The notes beneath the pieces were generated by a model that was not told where the DNA came from, ran no database searches, and was given only the letters and a program-made list of their open reading frames with translations. This document shows, in pieces, positions 54,135-62,032 of a stretch of DNA of 64,000 nucleotides. The stretch covers positions 184,579 through 248,578 of the forward strand of contig JBGCGF010000003.1 of NCBI GenBank assembly GCA_045110575.1. The letters run 5' to 3'. Source of the stretch: CALDTK01 sp045110575. Lineage in GTDB: Bacteria > Bacteroidota > Bacteroidia > Chitinophagales > Saprospiraceae. The position numbers were made by a program, and so were the translations under genes. Each line of letters begins with the position of its first letter. The first letter of the stretch is position 1.

Positions 54135-54266
54135 TAGGCTAGCGCTGTACTCACATAGTCTGTGAACCGTCAGATCGACCGTTCAAATCATTTGGGACTA
54201 ATGTCTGAATATGTAGAACCATGTGAGGTTAGTGGCTAGATCTGGCAGCTCAGCATAAGGTGAATG

Positions 54267-54995
54267 CTACTTTTTACTAGGAGACACAACGAAGCGCACT
54301 CCTTGCATGCCGTTTTTAGTACCGGCAAAATCTTCCCGAGCACTTCGAACATCCACCAGTTCATCTAGCTCATAGATGTTGCGATAGCCGTAGCCGTACA
54401 AGGTGATATAGGTTGGTACGTTTAGGGCTAGCATGGTTTGCTTTGGCGCTTCTTTTTTGCTCCTCCTCATTTTCTTGAGCTCTTTCTTGTGCCTTCTGTG
54501 TAGTTTTTTGAATTCCTTTTTTGGTATTCCGAATGTGTTTATTGTTCGAGGTTCTAGATTTTTGATATCCCTACTAGTTAGCACCATCCTTTTACTAGCA
54601 AAATCGACTTCATCACCAATGAAATTATTATTGCAGTAGATGAGGACTCTAGTGTTCGGATCGGGAATAATCTTTCTCAAGTTAGCTTGAGTAAAATCTG
54701 TGTAAGGCAAATTAATAGCACCTTTTAAATGTCTTGAGGCAAACCGATCTTTTGATCTAGCATCAAGCAATACTGTATTTGTATCAACCTGGAACGCCTT
54801 CAATTGCTCGAAACTGATCAATTTATCAGCTCGGATATTTTTCACTTCACGCATTAGGTCTTCAAAGTCACTGTAGCTTACCATTGACTTTGGATAGTCG
54901 TCCGCGCTCTTGTAGGGTAGAATAATTTGAGCTGAACCTGTAGTCCAAAATATGCTAGAAAGGACGATGGTGATTAGTGTGTAATACATGTTCAT
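54267..54995 (-). CDS. Secreted rhodanese-like protein with lysine-rich insertion
   Basis: A 242-residue protein with a signal peptide (cleavage after TTGSAQ). The rhodanese-like domain has TVLLDARSKDRFASRHLKGAINLPYTDF and active-site-like RVLIYCNNNFIGDEV (Cys in I-Y-C-N). After it comes an unusual basic segment (KKEFKKLHRRHKKELKKMRR, about residues 158-177) and then a second set of rhodanese-like strands (YITLYGYGYRNIYELDELVDV). The basic insertion could bind an anion, nucleic acid or membrane lipid. Rhodaneses move sulfur; periplasmic forms vary. Function unproven. Confidence 0.78.
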   Translation of the reverse strand: MNMYYTLITIVLSSIFWTTGSAQIILPYKSADDYPKSMVSYSDFEDLMREVKNIRADKLISFEQLKAFQVDTNTVLLDARSKDRFASRHLKGAINLPYTDFTQANLRKIIPDPNTRVLIYCNNNFIGDEVDFASKRMVLTSRDIKNLEPRTINTFGIPKKEFKKLHRRHKKELKKMRRSKKEAPKQTMLALNVPTYITLYGYGYRNIYELDELVDVRSAREDFAGTKNGMQGVRFVVSPSKK

Positions 54996-55310
54996 GTCGC
55001 TAAGTTTATGGATTGATTGATTTAATCCTATTGAAAGGTAATACTAGCGTTCAATCAAAGGTGTGCCGTAATGTCTCGTAACATACAGTTGCACTTATAA
55101 GCAGCAGTAATAAAATTCAATTGTTCTTCCTGCGACAATTGTGGGTTCATGGATAGGGGATGTTAGAGGCATTCAGCTCTAATTCATTCCTCTTCAGGAA
55201 ACGTACCCAACCATTACAAGACTTTTAAAAGGTGTCTTTCAAAATCGGCGAGTATGCGGTTTCGCATAACTGAAAGAAGTACCAAGGACCTATGTCAACT
55301 TACAGCTCCC
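54996..55310. other. Intergenic region without a recognisable gene
   Basis: About 315 bases. The only structure seen is a small hairpin (TATGCG-GTTT-CGCATA, about 55253-55268). The 5' end should carry the promoter of the rhodanese-like gene. Confidence 0.4.
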
Positions 55311-55502
55311 TCAACCAGTCTTCCATATACCAGATCCCTGAACGATAAGGACGAGCCCTTTCGGTGTAATTCCTTCAGGGATGTCTAAGATTCCATTCAG
55401 GCGGGTGCCTTCAAACTCGAACGTGAATTCTTCACTGCTTAGTTGAGCATTGCTGCTTAACGCCAATAGGGAAAGAAGGAAAAGTAGAAACGAAATTTTC
55501 AT
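55311..55502 (-). pseudogene. Truncated secreted alpha/beta hydrolase
   Basis: A 63-residue remnant: signal peptide MKISFLLFLLSLLALSSNAQ, then LSSEEFTFEFEGTRLNGILD and GLVLIVQGSG. In full-length relatives the last motif is the oxyanion region, followed by about 250 more residues with the catalytic triad. Here the frame ends within eight codons and no later frame shows hydrolase motifs, so the 3' part has been deleted. Confidence 0.75.
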
Positions 55503-55606
55503 GCGTTGCCCGTGACTGGATGTGATGTTGAAGAAACAAAACATCAAACGGACAACACATGAAAAAACGAGGCTTTGTCAAATCGCAAGCGCTCTAAACT
55601 TGTCTT

Positions 55607-56341
55607 TTACTCACCGCTGCCATAAAACTCGTACAGCGCTTGTCGAGCAGACATGTCGCCTTTTTCATACGCCGCTGGTGTCTGAGCAACCTTTAGGCTA
55701 TTACTTCCTTCAAGGCCGTAGTACATGTTTTTACCGAGCAAATCGAATTGTTCATCAGCGACAGAGGCCATCACTTCTACCATCATGTCTCGGCTTTCTT
55801 CGTCGTAATTATCAATGGCAGGAATGCCTACTAATATCATGACGTTATCTCCATTCACTACCGTTCGGTAGCTGAAATCTTCTTCGTTTAGATCATCGCC
55901 CATCGTCGCGATCATTAGCATCGTAGAAATTTTAGTAGAGATGGTATCTGATTCCGCTGGGGTGCGGGTCATTTGCGCTAGATCATTCGAGAGCAATTCA
56001 CTTCTAGGATCAAGTGAGTCTGTGACCTTATTGCAAAGGCCTACGAGAAGGAACACGCCAATAGCTGCGACACCTAGGAAATGCCAGATAGGACGCTTTA
56101 CACGTGACTTGTTAGGTTGGTAATGTTCTATGAGTGCAGGCGGGAATTGTTCTTGCGGGATGGTCTTGTTGCAATTTTCGCATTCCGCAACCATTTCGTG
56201 ACCTGTGGGAAACATCGGGACGATGCTCATCATGAAATATTTTCCAAAGACCGTCACTCGGTGGGTACTCGCAACTCCACAATGTTGACATGTTACCTCT
56301 GGAACATCATAAAACCCAAGTTTACTAGCTCTGCTTCCCAT
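55607..56341 (-). CDS. Zinc-ribbon membrane protein, tandem paralog 1
   Basis: A 244-residue protein. The N-terminus has two CxxC knuckles (VTCQHCG and AECENCN), a zinc ribbon as in zinc_ribbon_15 proteins, then one membrane segment (WHFLGVAAIGVFLLVGLC, about residues 94-111), then an extracytoplasmic part of 130 residues of unknown fold (NDLAQMTRTPAESDTISTKI, FDLLGKNMYYGLEGSNSLKV). The start is placed at MGSRASKLGFYDVP (56341) because it aligns with the paralog start; the open frame continues to 56389. Confidence 0.72.
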   Translation of the reverse strand: MGSRASKLGFYDVPEVTCQHCGVASTHRVTVFGKYFMMSIVPMFPTGHEMVAECENCNKTIPQEQFPPALIEHYQPNKSRVKRPIWHFLGVAAIGVFLLVGLCNKVTDSLDPRSELLSNDLAQMTRTPAESDTISTKISTMLMIATMGDDLNEEDFSYRTVVNGDNVMILVGIPAIDNYDEESRDMMVEVMASVADEQFDLLGKNMYYGLEGSNSLKVAQTPAAYEKGDMSARQALYEFYGSGE

Positions 56342-56468
56342 ACCTACTTCTATTTGTAAATAATGCATCACCGATGCAATACGCGACAACCTACGAACGA
56401 CTATGATATTCTACAACTAGGATATTTTCACATAGGCTGTCATGTTGTCGCAGCCCATTCATCTTTAG

Positions 56469-57206
56469 CTAGAGGTTTCCGTAAAATCCATAGATCGCAG
56501 TTTGATTCACCTCATCTCCAACTTGGTAATAGGTTGGGGTCTTAAGCACACGTAGACGACGGTTGTCTCTCACTCCGATGTACATCTTTTTCCCTTGAAG
56601 ATCGCCTTGGGTTGAAGTTACAGACTCAATGATTACAATGGCGTCGCTCAAGCTGCTCTCTTTTATGCTTCCTAGCTCAGGTATCGTTACTAAAACCAAC
56701 GCGCGGTCACCGCGGATGTCACTGATATACTTGAAATAGGAAGGGTCAACATCCATTGTAACGGTTTTGGCGAAAGCTGATTGAATCTTATCTGAAATCG
56801 TATCATTATGTGTTGCTGGAAACGTCGACATCAGGGATATGTCAAGTGCTAGGTTATTTTTTCTATAGTCAACTTCTTCCTTGGATACATTGAGTGTAGA
56901 GAATGCAATTATGATCCCTAAAATACCTAAGCCTAAATAGTGCGTCCAAGGACGCCTTACGACATGTTTGCTCTCTTTACAAATTTCCTGTAGGGTAGGG
57001 TTGAACTCATCTTGATAGAGCAGCTCGTGACAGTTGCCGCATTCAGCAGTATAGCTTCTCTCTGTCGGAAACAAAGGGATCAATATGATGTGCGCATAGT
57101 GCCCAAATACATTTACCTCATGCGTCCAACGTTCCCCACAGTGATCGCACTTTAGGCGCGGGGTTTCATAAAGTCCGATGCTGCGGGCTGTAGTTCCTAT
57201 GGGCAT
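56469..57206 (-). CDS. Zinc-ribbon membrane protein, tandem paralog 2
   Basis: A 245-residue sister of the gene at 55607, with the same layout: two CxxC knuckles (LKCDHCG, AECGNCH), one membrane segment (HYLGLGILGIIIAFSTL) and the same extracytoplasmic pattern (LDISLMSTFPATHNDTISDKI, GDLQGKKMYIGVRDNRRLRVLKTPTYYQVGD). Around a third of residues seem shared. The role is unknown. An exact dispersed 15-mer (56763-56777) lies inside it. Confidence 0.75.
   Translation of the reverse strand: MPIGTTARSIGLYETPRLKCDHCGERWTHEVNVFGHYAHIILIPLFPTERSYTAECGNCHELLYQDEFNPTLQEICKESKHVVRRPWTHYLGLGILGIIIAFSTLNVSKEEVDYRKNNLALDISLMSTFPATHNDTISDKIQSAFAKTVTMDVDPSYFKYISDIRGDRALVLVTIPELGSIKESSLSDAIVIIESVTSTQGDLQGKKMYIGVRDNRRLRVLKTPTYYQVGDEVNQTAIYGFYGNL
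56763..56777 (-). repeat. Dispersed 15-mer, exact copy (in zinc-ribbon paralog 2)
   Basis: Encodes AFAKT in the protein; paralog 1 has no such motif at the matching place. Confidence 0.8.
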
Positions 57207-57310
57207 AATCTATTACTTACAAGTTGTCTTGAGGCATCAAGAGACGTTTCCCATTTCAATTAATCTAGGAGGGGCCATATCAAAAGATATATCCTCCTTA
57301 AAAGTAGATT

Positions 57311-58030
57311 CTAAAACAAGCCTAGGAACTTTTTACGCTTTGCGGTATTGATGCGGTTTAATTGAAGGATATCGTTCACCCCGTGTTTGTCAAACCCGTC
57401 GAAGAGTGCTTCTACTCCTTTCTTCATTTTGAGGTTTACCTCTTCGGTGTAGAGCGGGACGAGGGTGAAAAAGTTGATCGTTTTGTCGTTCAACTCCAAC
57501 GCATGGAATTCCTCGCCGAAAATTACGGATGGCAAGAGTAGCATGGTATTTAGCTTCGTGCTAGGGGCGAATGGAACTGCTGGGTCTCCATTCGGGATGG
57601 TGTGTCCCATGCTTAGCCACGTGTTGTACTCATGCGGAAACCTCGCTAATAGCTTTAGCCAGCGGATTGGCCAGAAGTTTTCTTCGTCCTTAAAATCCTC
57701 CTCAGAAACCTTCCATTCTTCTGGTAGAGAGATGGTGAGTTCGGCGTATTCCAAGTCTTGTGCATCATCAGGTGTGGCCATCGGTTTGTCACTCATTCCT
57801 GAGGTGACCAGCGTATGGAAAGGGCGCTCTGGCGTTGGTTTTACGTAATGCACATCAATGTGGACCTGGTCTGAAACCAACTCGTGGTAGACGAATTCTA
57901 TCTCACCCACGTGCTCTTCAATATGGGCTGAGATCTCCTCAATGGAAGGCTGTCCGGAAGGTCCAGCGAATTCATTGCGGTTTTCGTTTGTATGTCTGAT
58001 GATAGGTGCTCCAGATTCTGAGTTGTCCAT
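57311..58030 (-). CDS. Suppressor-of-fused (SUFU) domain protein
   Basis: A 239-residue protein matching the bacterial SUFU domain: VYHELVSDQVHIDVHYVKPTPERPFHTLVTSGMSDKPM, LEYAELTISLPEEW, LKLLARFPHEYNTWLSMGHTIPNG and NFFTLVPLYTEEVNLKMKKG. In bacteria SUFU-like proteins are known among immunity proteins of polymorphic toxin systems, but are also found without toxins. No toxin is visible nearby. Confidence 0.9.
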   Translation of the reverse strand: MDNSESGAPIIRHTNENRNEFAGPSGQPSIEEISAHIEEHVGEIEFVYHELVSDQVHIDVHYVKPTPERPFHTLVTSGMSDKPMATPDDAQDLEYAELTISLPEEWKVSEEDFKDEENFWPIRWLKLLARFPHEYNTWLSMGHTIPNGDPAVPFAPSTKLNTMLLLPSVIFGEEFHALELNDKTINFFTLVPLYTEEVNLKMKKGVEALFDGFDKHGVNDILQLNRINTAKRKKFLGLF

Positions 58031-58082
58031 ATGGGGATATTGTGGGCGTGACGGTTATGGGTAAGGTACAATCCAAGGCAAT

Positions 58083-58648
58083 TTATTTGGACACATCAAA
58101 ATACAATGCTTTCAAATTGAAAAGCGGGATGAGGAGCTTCCAAGGAGAGTTGCCTGTGTCGCGCATTCGTTTGATCGCCATGAGCAACAGTAGGAGCGTG
58201 AGGATCGTGTAGCTGACGATGTAGATTAGGATGCCTGATGCATCCATCGTGGTCTCTACATCGATTCCATGCTTCTGCTGAAGTTCAACTCCAAGAAGTC
58301 CTGGAAGTAGGAGTATGCAAATCGCAAGTCCAAAAGCTAAGAAGGAGAGCGCACGGAAATTTGATCTACTCACTCGACCATTGAGTGAAAGGAAATCAGA
58401 TAGGTGAAGGTCTTGGCTATCTCCTTCGATTAGGTAGTTGTTCCAATGGATCGTATCTCTTCCTAATTTCAAAACATCCGTTTTTTCTAGAATCGCCGGG
58501 CCTTCGAGTTTTTGTCCGTTCCGTTGAATCGGGTTAGCGGTACCGGTCGCTGTAAGTATCCATTCGTAGCATGTAAAGTGCGACTCGTTTTATCCTTGAG
58601 TTGGATGTCACTGTTGGTGGCTGTGCCGATGGTGTAGGATTTTTTCAT
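58083..58648 (-). pseudogene. FHA-DUF805 membrane protein, frameshifted in the FHA domain
   Basis: From ATG 58648 the frame reads MKKSYTIGTATNSDIQLKDK, the start of an FHA domain, then runs out of frame to a stop at 58497-58499. The second half of the FHA domain (TCYEWILTATGTANPIQRNG, then LKLGRDTIHW) and a DUF805-like domain (LNGRVSRSNFRALSFLAFGL ... MAIKRMRDTGNSPWKLL, two membrane segments) continue in the frame of 58083-58472. One missing base between about 58578 and 58594 would explain it. FHA domains bind phosphothreonine. The call depends on whether the indel is real. Confidence 0.78.
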
Positions 58649-58708
58649 GGTGTTTTGCAAGTAATTTATCTAGATTGGATAGTGGTAATGTTGAATTCAT
58701 TTATGCTG

Positions 58709-59143
58709 TTATTTACTGACTGATTTTTCCAATACCAGCTGCTTCATTTTCTCCCGAATCGATCGGGAGCAGTTGGCGTCCTGAAATTTGCAAGTGAAAT
58801 CCTCTGTCACAATGGAGTATGTAGTAAGGTCAGTGCAAATGGACAGTGTATCATTTAAGCTTAACCCTTCCTTTATGACTGCTAATAGTAACTCTTTTCG
58901 TGCATCATCAAAATCAATTCTTCGCTTATCCGATATTTCGTAGCCTTTATGCTCACTGGTTAAAGTTCGATGACCGTTCTCATTAAATATATTGACTTTT
59001 TGGATGCCGCTCCCAAAACAGTGGAAGTGGACTAATGTAAGCTCAATAGATTCTTGTTCAACTATTGCATTCGCATCAATAGTCGCTGAGCGGCAGGAAA
59101 TTAGACATGCCAAAAATACCATCAGGAATAGAAACTCTTTCAA
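58709..59143 (-). CDS. Hypothetical lipoprotein
   Basis: A 144-residue protein. A TTG start at 59143 overlaps the stop of the gene before it (TTGA). The signal MKEFLFLMVFLACLISC ends in a lipobox Cys 17. The mature part has four cysteines (HCFGSG, ICTDLTT, FTCKFQDANCSRS) that could form disulfides. No family recognised. Translationally coupled to the DUF6896-like gene. Confidence 0.65.
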   Translation of the reverse strand: MKEFLFLMVFLACLISCRSATIDANAIVEQESIELTLVHFHCFGSGIQKVNIFNENGHRTLTSEHKGYEISDKRRIDFDDARKELLLAVIKEGLSLNDTLSICTDLTTYSIVTEDFTCKFQDANCSRSIREKMKQLVLEKSVSK

Positions 59144-59817
59144 ATCGCGACTATACCTCTTGGTAAATCCATATCGATTCGTCTTAAGTTTCCTCGTTCC
59201 TCCAGCATATCCAGTGCTTTTGACAAAGACTTCCAGTCTCCAGCGAAGAACTCTGAAAGTTTTATGAAAGCTGGAGTTGTATCGATGTACCTCAAAAAGA
59301 AAAAACTATCTAAAGCTCCATATTCTGGACAATAGTCAACTACTATTTCTACTATCTGACCCGTCCTTCGATTTTCAAACTGACATTCAGCTCCATGAAA
59401 CCAAAAGTTCCAATCTTGGTTAACAGCTCCTCTTTGCCTGTTAACTCTACTTTTACTCTTCAGTTTACCTATAGCCTTAAGGTCAAAGGGATTAATCTCA
59501 TAGGTATTACCTAGGATTTCCATTAGCTTAACTCCGTCTTCCTTAAAGGAGATAGCCGCCAGATGAATGTCATCTAGGATTTTCTGGATACTTCCTGTCT
59601 CAATTGCAGGGTTTATCCTTATCGTTGATATGTATCGAGCATTAGAGACATGGTAACAAGATAAGGTTGACTGTAGTTCCTTTCGGTAGTCCTCATCAAC
59701 ACTGCCACTTTCAAATGTTATGGTCAATTTTCCACTAGAAGTTTTCAATTTTTCTAGGATGTCACCTGCTTGAGGTAATTCGCTTTTTTCAATATTCTTT
59801 GATATCGTGATAACCAT
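59140..59817 (-). CDS. DUF6896-like hypothetical protein
   Basis: A 225-residue soluble protein. The C-terminal half, NQDWNFWFHGAECQFENRRTGQIVEIVVDYCPEYGALD ... FFLRYIDTT, follows the W-x-F-H-G-x-x-C-x-F/L-x-N-x-x-T-G pattern I associate with DUF6896, a family common near secreted toxin and immunity genes. The start is set at MVITISKNIEK (59817), one base after the stop of the zinc-ribbon gene. Function unknown. Confidence 0.6.
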   Translation of the reverse strand: MVITISKNIEKSELPQAGDILEKLKTSSGKLTITFESGSVDEDYRKELQSTLSCYHVSNARYISTIRINPAIETGSIQKILDDIHLAAISFKEDGVKLMEILGNTYEINPFDLKAIGKLKSKSRVNRQRGAVNQDWNFWFHGAECQFENRRTGQIVEIVVDYCPEYGALDSFFFLRYIDTTPAFIKLSEFFAGDWKSLSKALDMLEERGNLRRIDMDLPRGIVAI

Positions 59818-59818
59818 G

Positions 59819-60160
59819 CTAGTGCCAATCGTTTCCGCAATGTTCACATTGCTTAGCCAGAGGAGTCTTGGCCAAATTGTCACATTTTGGGCAGTTGTTA
59901 ATTACTTGATCCTTTGAAGCCTTCAGCATTCGTTCCGTAACAGCGATTTCTAACTTTTCTTTTCCTAGCGTCACTAGTTCATTCGTTTTCTCATCGTCAA
60001 AGCCATACAGTTTTTCCATTACGACTGAATTTTGAGCTATTGTTTGGGACAATTCTTCTCCTGTAGCAGTTAAGGTAAGACGCCTCAATGCTTTGATTTC
60101 TTCGGGTAGCATCCAGTCTCTACACTGCTCTAGCAAGTATTTTTTTAGTTCGTCAGTCAT
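59819..60160 (-). CDS. Small helical protein with C-terminal zinc ribbon
   Basis: A 113-residue protein. The first 85 residues are helical and charged; the end, CPKCDNLAKTPLAKQCEHCG, is a two-knuckle zinc ribbon with 12 residues between the CxxC pairs. ATG 60160 (MTDELKKYLLE) is preferred to the longer frame from 60175. It is first in a tight three-gene operon (59819, 59140, 58709). Confidence 0.72.
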   Translation of the reverse strand: MTDELKKYLLEQCRDWMLPEEIKALRRLTLTATGEELSQTIAQNSVVMEKLYGFDDEKTNELVTLGKEKLEIAVTERMLKASKDQVINNCPKCDNLAKTPLAKQCEHCGNDWH

Positions 60161-60290
60161 GTTGATATTGTACAAAATACTACGGTTTAGCTTCTAACTC
60201 AGCTAGACGCTGAGTTCTTTTGCGTCCATTGTAATGAGGAGTGCTAGCTATCAACGATCTTCAGATTGATTATGGTCGAACCTACTCTTT

Positions 60291-60782
60291 TCATCGGTTG
60301 ACGTGCATAGAAACAACCGTTATATCCGTTAGTGACCCTCCGTCTTGCAAAAGTTTGTTAATTGCATTGAATTCAGAACTTCTACCTACGATATTTAATG
60401 TGAAGTTGTCGTCAGATATGCTGTCCCAAATCGTCTCGGTTTCTTCCTGCAAAAGCTGAAACCTAGCGTTGTCTTCAAACCTTAATTCTGTTTTCTCTCC
60501 ATTTGAGAAGGAGTCGAAATAGTGAGGTGACCAATCTAATTCTGGAAGCATTTTTCTACAGAATGCGGTAGGTAGAAAGAGCAGTATCTCTTCAGCTTCA
60601 AATTCAGGTATCCCTTTGGAGATCATATAATCATAGACCTCTTCATTATCCATATTTGTGGTGTCGTTACCTATGAGCGTGATCGCTTTTTTCGCCAACT
60701 CTCTGAAGTTGTGAGGTACAGGTTCTTTTGCCTTTTCTACATTTTTTTCCTTCCTACCGAAAAGTGCTTTCCAAATGCCCAT
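60291..60782 (-). CDS. Hypothetical protein
   Basis: A 163-residue soluble, acidic protein. After a basic start (MGIWKALFGRKEK) it has FRELAKKAITLIGND, YMISKGIPEFEAEEILLFLPTAFCRKMLPELDW and ENARFQLLQEETETIWDSI. It stands alone. No family recognised. The 130 bases before the next gene downstream are empty. Confidence 0.62.
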   Translation of the reverse strand: MGIWKALFGRKEKNVEKAKEPVPHNFRELAKKAITLIGNDTTNMDNEEVYDYMISKGIPEFEAEEILLFLPTAFCRKMLPELDWSPHYFDSFSNGEKTELRFEDNARFQLLQEETETIWDSISDDNFTLNIVGRSSEFNAINKLLQDGGSLTDITVVSMHVNR

Positions 60783-60846
60783 GATTCTGTGTTTGTCTAA
60801 GTTCTATATATTGATTTCTAGCCACTGCATACCAATCGCGTCTCGC

Positions 60847-60877
60847 ATCCAGCAGTGAAACGGTCCTACAACGAAGC
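60847..60877 (+). repeat. 31-bp intergenic repeat, copy 1
   Basis: ATCCAGCAGTGAAACGGTCC with the next 11 bases TACAACGAAGC; it matches 63839-63869 at 29 of 31 positions. Intergenic, between the GLPGLI gene and the hypothetical gene at 60291. Confidence 0.8.
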
Positions 60878-60886
60878 GATCCTAAG

Positions 60887-61519
60887 TCATTCCCCTGGAC
60901 TCTCCTTCACCTCAACACCTTCATCCATTACAAAAAAAGCATCCGGTATAGGTTCGGCAGAAACCTCTATTGCAGTGTTTGTGCTGACGAAATAATCGGT
61001 ATCAATCACAATTTTCAATGCCAACGACTTCGCATGCGAAATGAAGGTTGTCCAATTGCCAAAGTGATGTTCAGGATAGTCAGCTGGATCAACCACTAGT
61101 TTCTTGGCAAAAAAGTAAGACTGTTTGCCGCTTTGTACGTTGAGAATAAGCTCATCACAGGAGTAGCCCAAAATCACAGCAGCGTCTTCGTTGATGGTGA
61201 AGCTTAGAACGCTATCCAGATTTGACCTCGCATCCGTCCAATAAGCAACATCAGGGCTCGTCATTTTGGAATACAACCTGTTTTCAGTCGGATTGTATAG
61301 TTGCCATGATATCATCTGCCCATTCATTATCGACTTGTAGTTGTTGCCTTTGATGTAGTAGTCCTGTTGGGTTCCCAACATGGTACCCCATTGTTCTCCG
61401 GTCATTTGCGGGTGCTTAGACTCATATGCAACATCATAGATAATCTTGCCTTCGAAAGATTGTGCGAGTATCACGAGAGATGCAAAAAGAAATAGGGAGG
61501 AAAGGAGGAGCTTTTTCAT
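60887..61519 (-). CDS. GLPGLI/DUF4412-like secreted protein
   Basis: A 210-residue protein with signal peptide MKKLLLSSLFLFASLVILAQ; start set at 61519, with three codons of open frame above it. The body has FEGKIIYDVAYES at the start and YIKGNNYKSIMNGQ, SFTINEDAAVILGYSCDELIL and TFISHAKSLALKIVID, typical of GLPGLI/DUF4412 proteins of Bacteroidota, which are secreted and of unknown role. Confidence 0.8.
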   Translation of the reverse strand: MKKLLLSSLFLFASLVILAQSFEGKIIYDVAYESKHPQMTGEQWGTMLGTQQDYYIKGNNYKSIMNGQMISWQLYNPTENRLYSKMTSPDVAYWTDARSNLDSVLSFTINEDAAVILGYSCDELILNVQSGKQSYFFAKKLVVDPADYPEHHFGNWTTFISHAKSLALKIVIDTDYFVSTNTAIEVSAEPIPDAFFVMDEGVEVKESPGE

Positions 61520-61581
61520 GGGTATCATAATTAGGATAAGGCCAAGATAGCATTGACGTGCTACACGTAATCAGCCAATCA

Positions 61582-61920
61582 CTATTTGTAAACGAGCCAA
61601 TCATCAATCATGGCTCCATACTCGTCTGTGTCTAACGTGTATTGCCCAAATCGTTTAGGCTCAGTGATTTCAGTTGAGATCTTTCCTACGTAATACAGGC
61701 CCAGCTGGGTCTTGACTAGTGAAGAGGAAAAGAGATCTTGGCTAAAAACGAAATACAGCCTCTCAAACTTAATATCGACTTCATCTATGGGATGGCCTTC
61801 TCCAGGGAAATCCGCAGCGGTATTGCTTATGGCTGTGCGGCATGATACCATTGCGGTATTGACGAGGTCATACTTTTCTGAAAACTGAAGGAGCTTTTGC
61901 TCAAGGTCTTTGAAATTCAT
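61582..61920 (-). CDS. Hypothetical small protein
   Basis: A 112-residue soluble protein (MNFKDLEQKLLQFSEKYDLV ... VDIKFERLYFVFSQDLFSSS ... LDTDEYGAMIDDWLVYK). The start is a clear ATG, 62 bases upstream of the GLPGLI-like start on the same strand. No family recognised. Confidence 0.6.
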   Translation of the reverse strand: MNFKDLEQKLLQFSEKYDLVNTAMVSCRTAISNTAADFPGEGHPIDEVDIKFERLYFVFSQDLFSSSLVKTQLGLYYVGKISTEITEPKRFGQYTLDTDEYGAMIDDWLVYK

Positions 61921-62032
61921 TTGCTAATACCATTTCTCAATTTCCAAACAGGGCGGTTATCCTAGCTTGATCTATTTGCAATTTACCTAGTTAAGATCGT
62001 AAATCGCAGCGTGCTTCCTTTGGCCATTAGCT

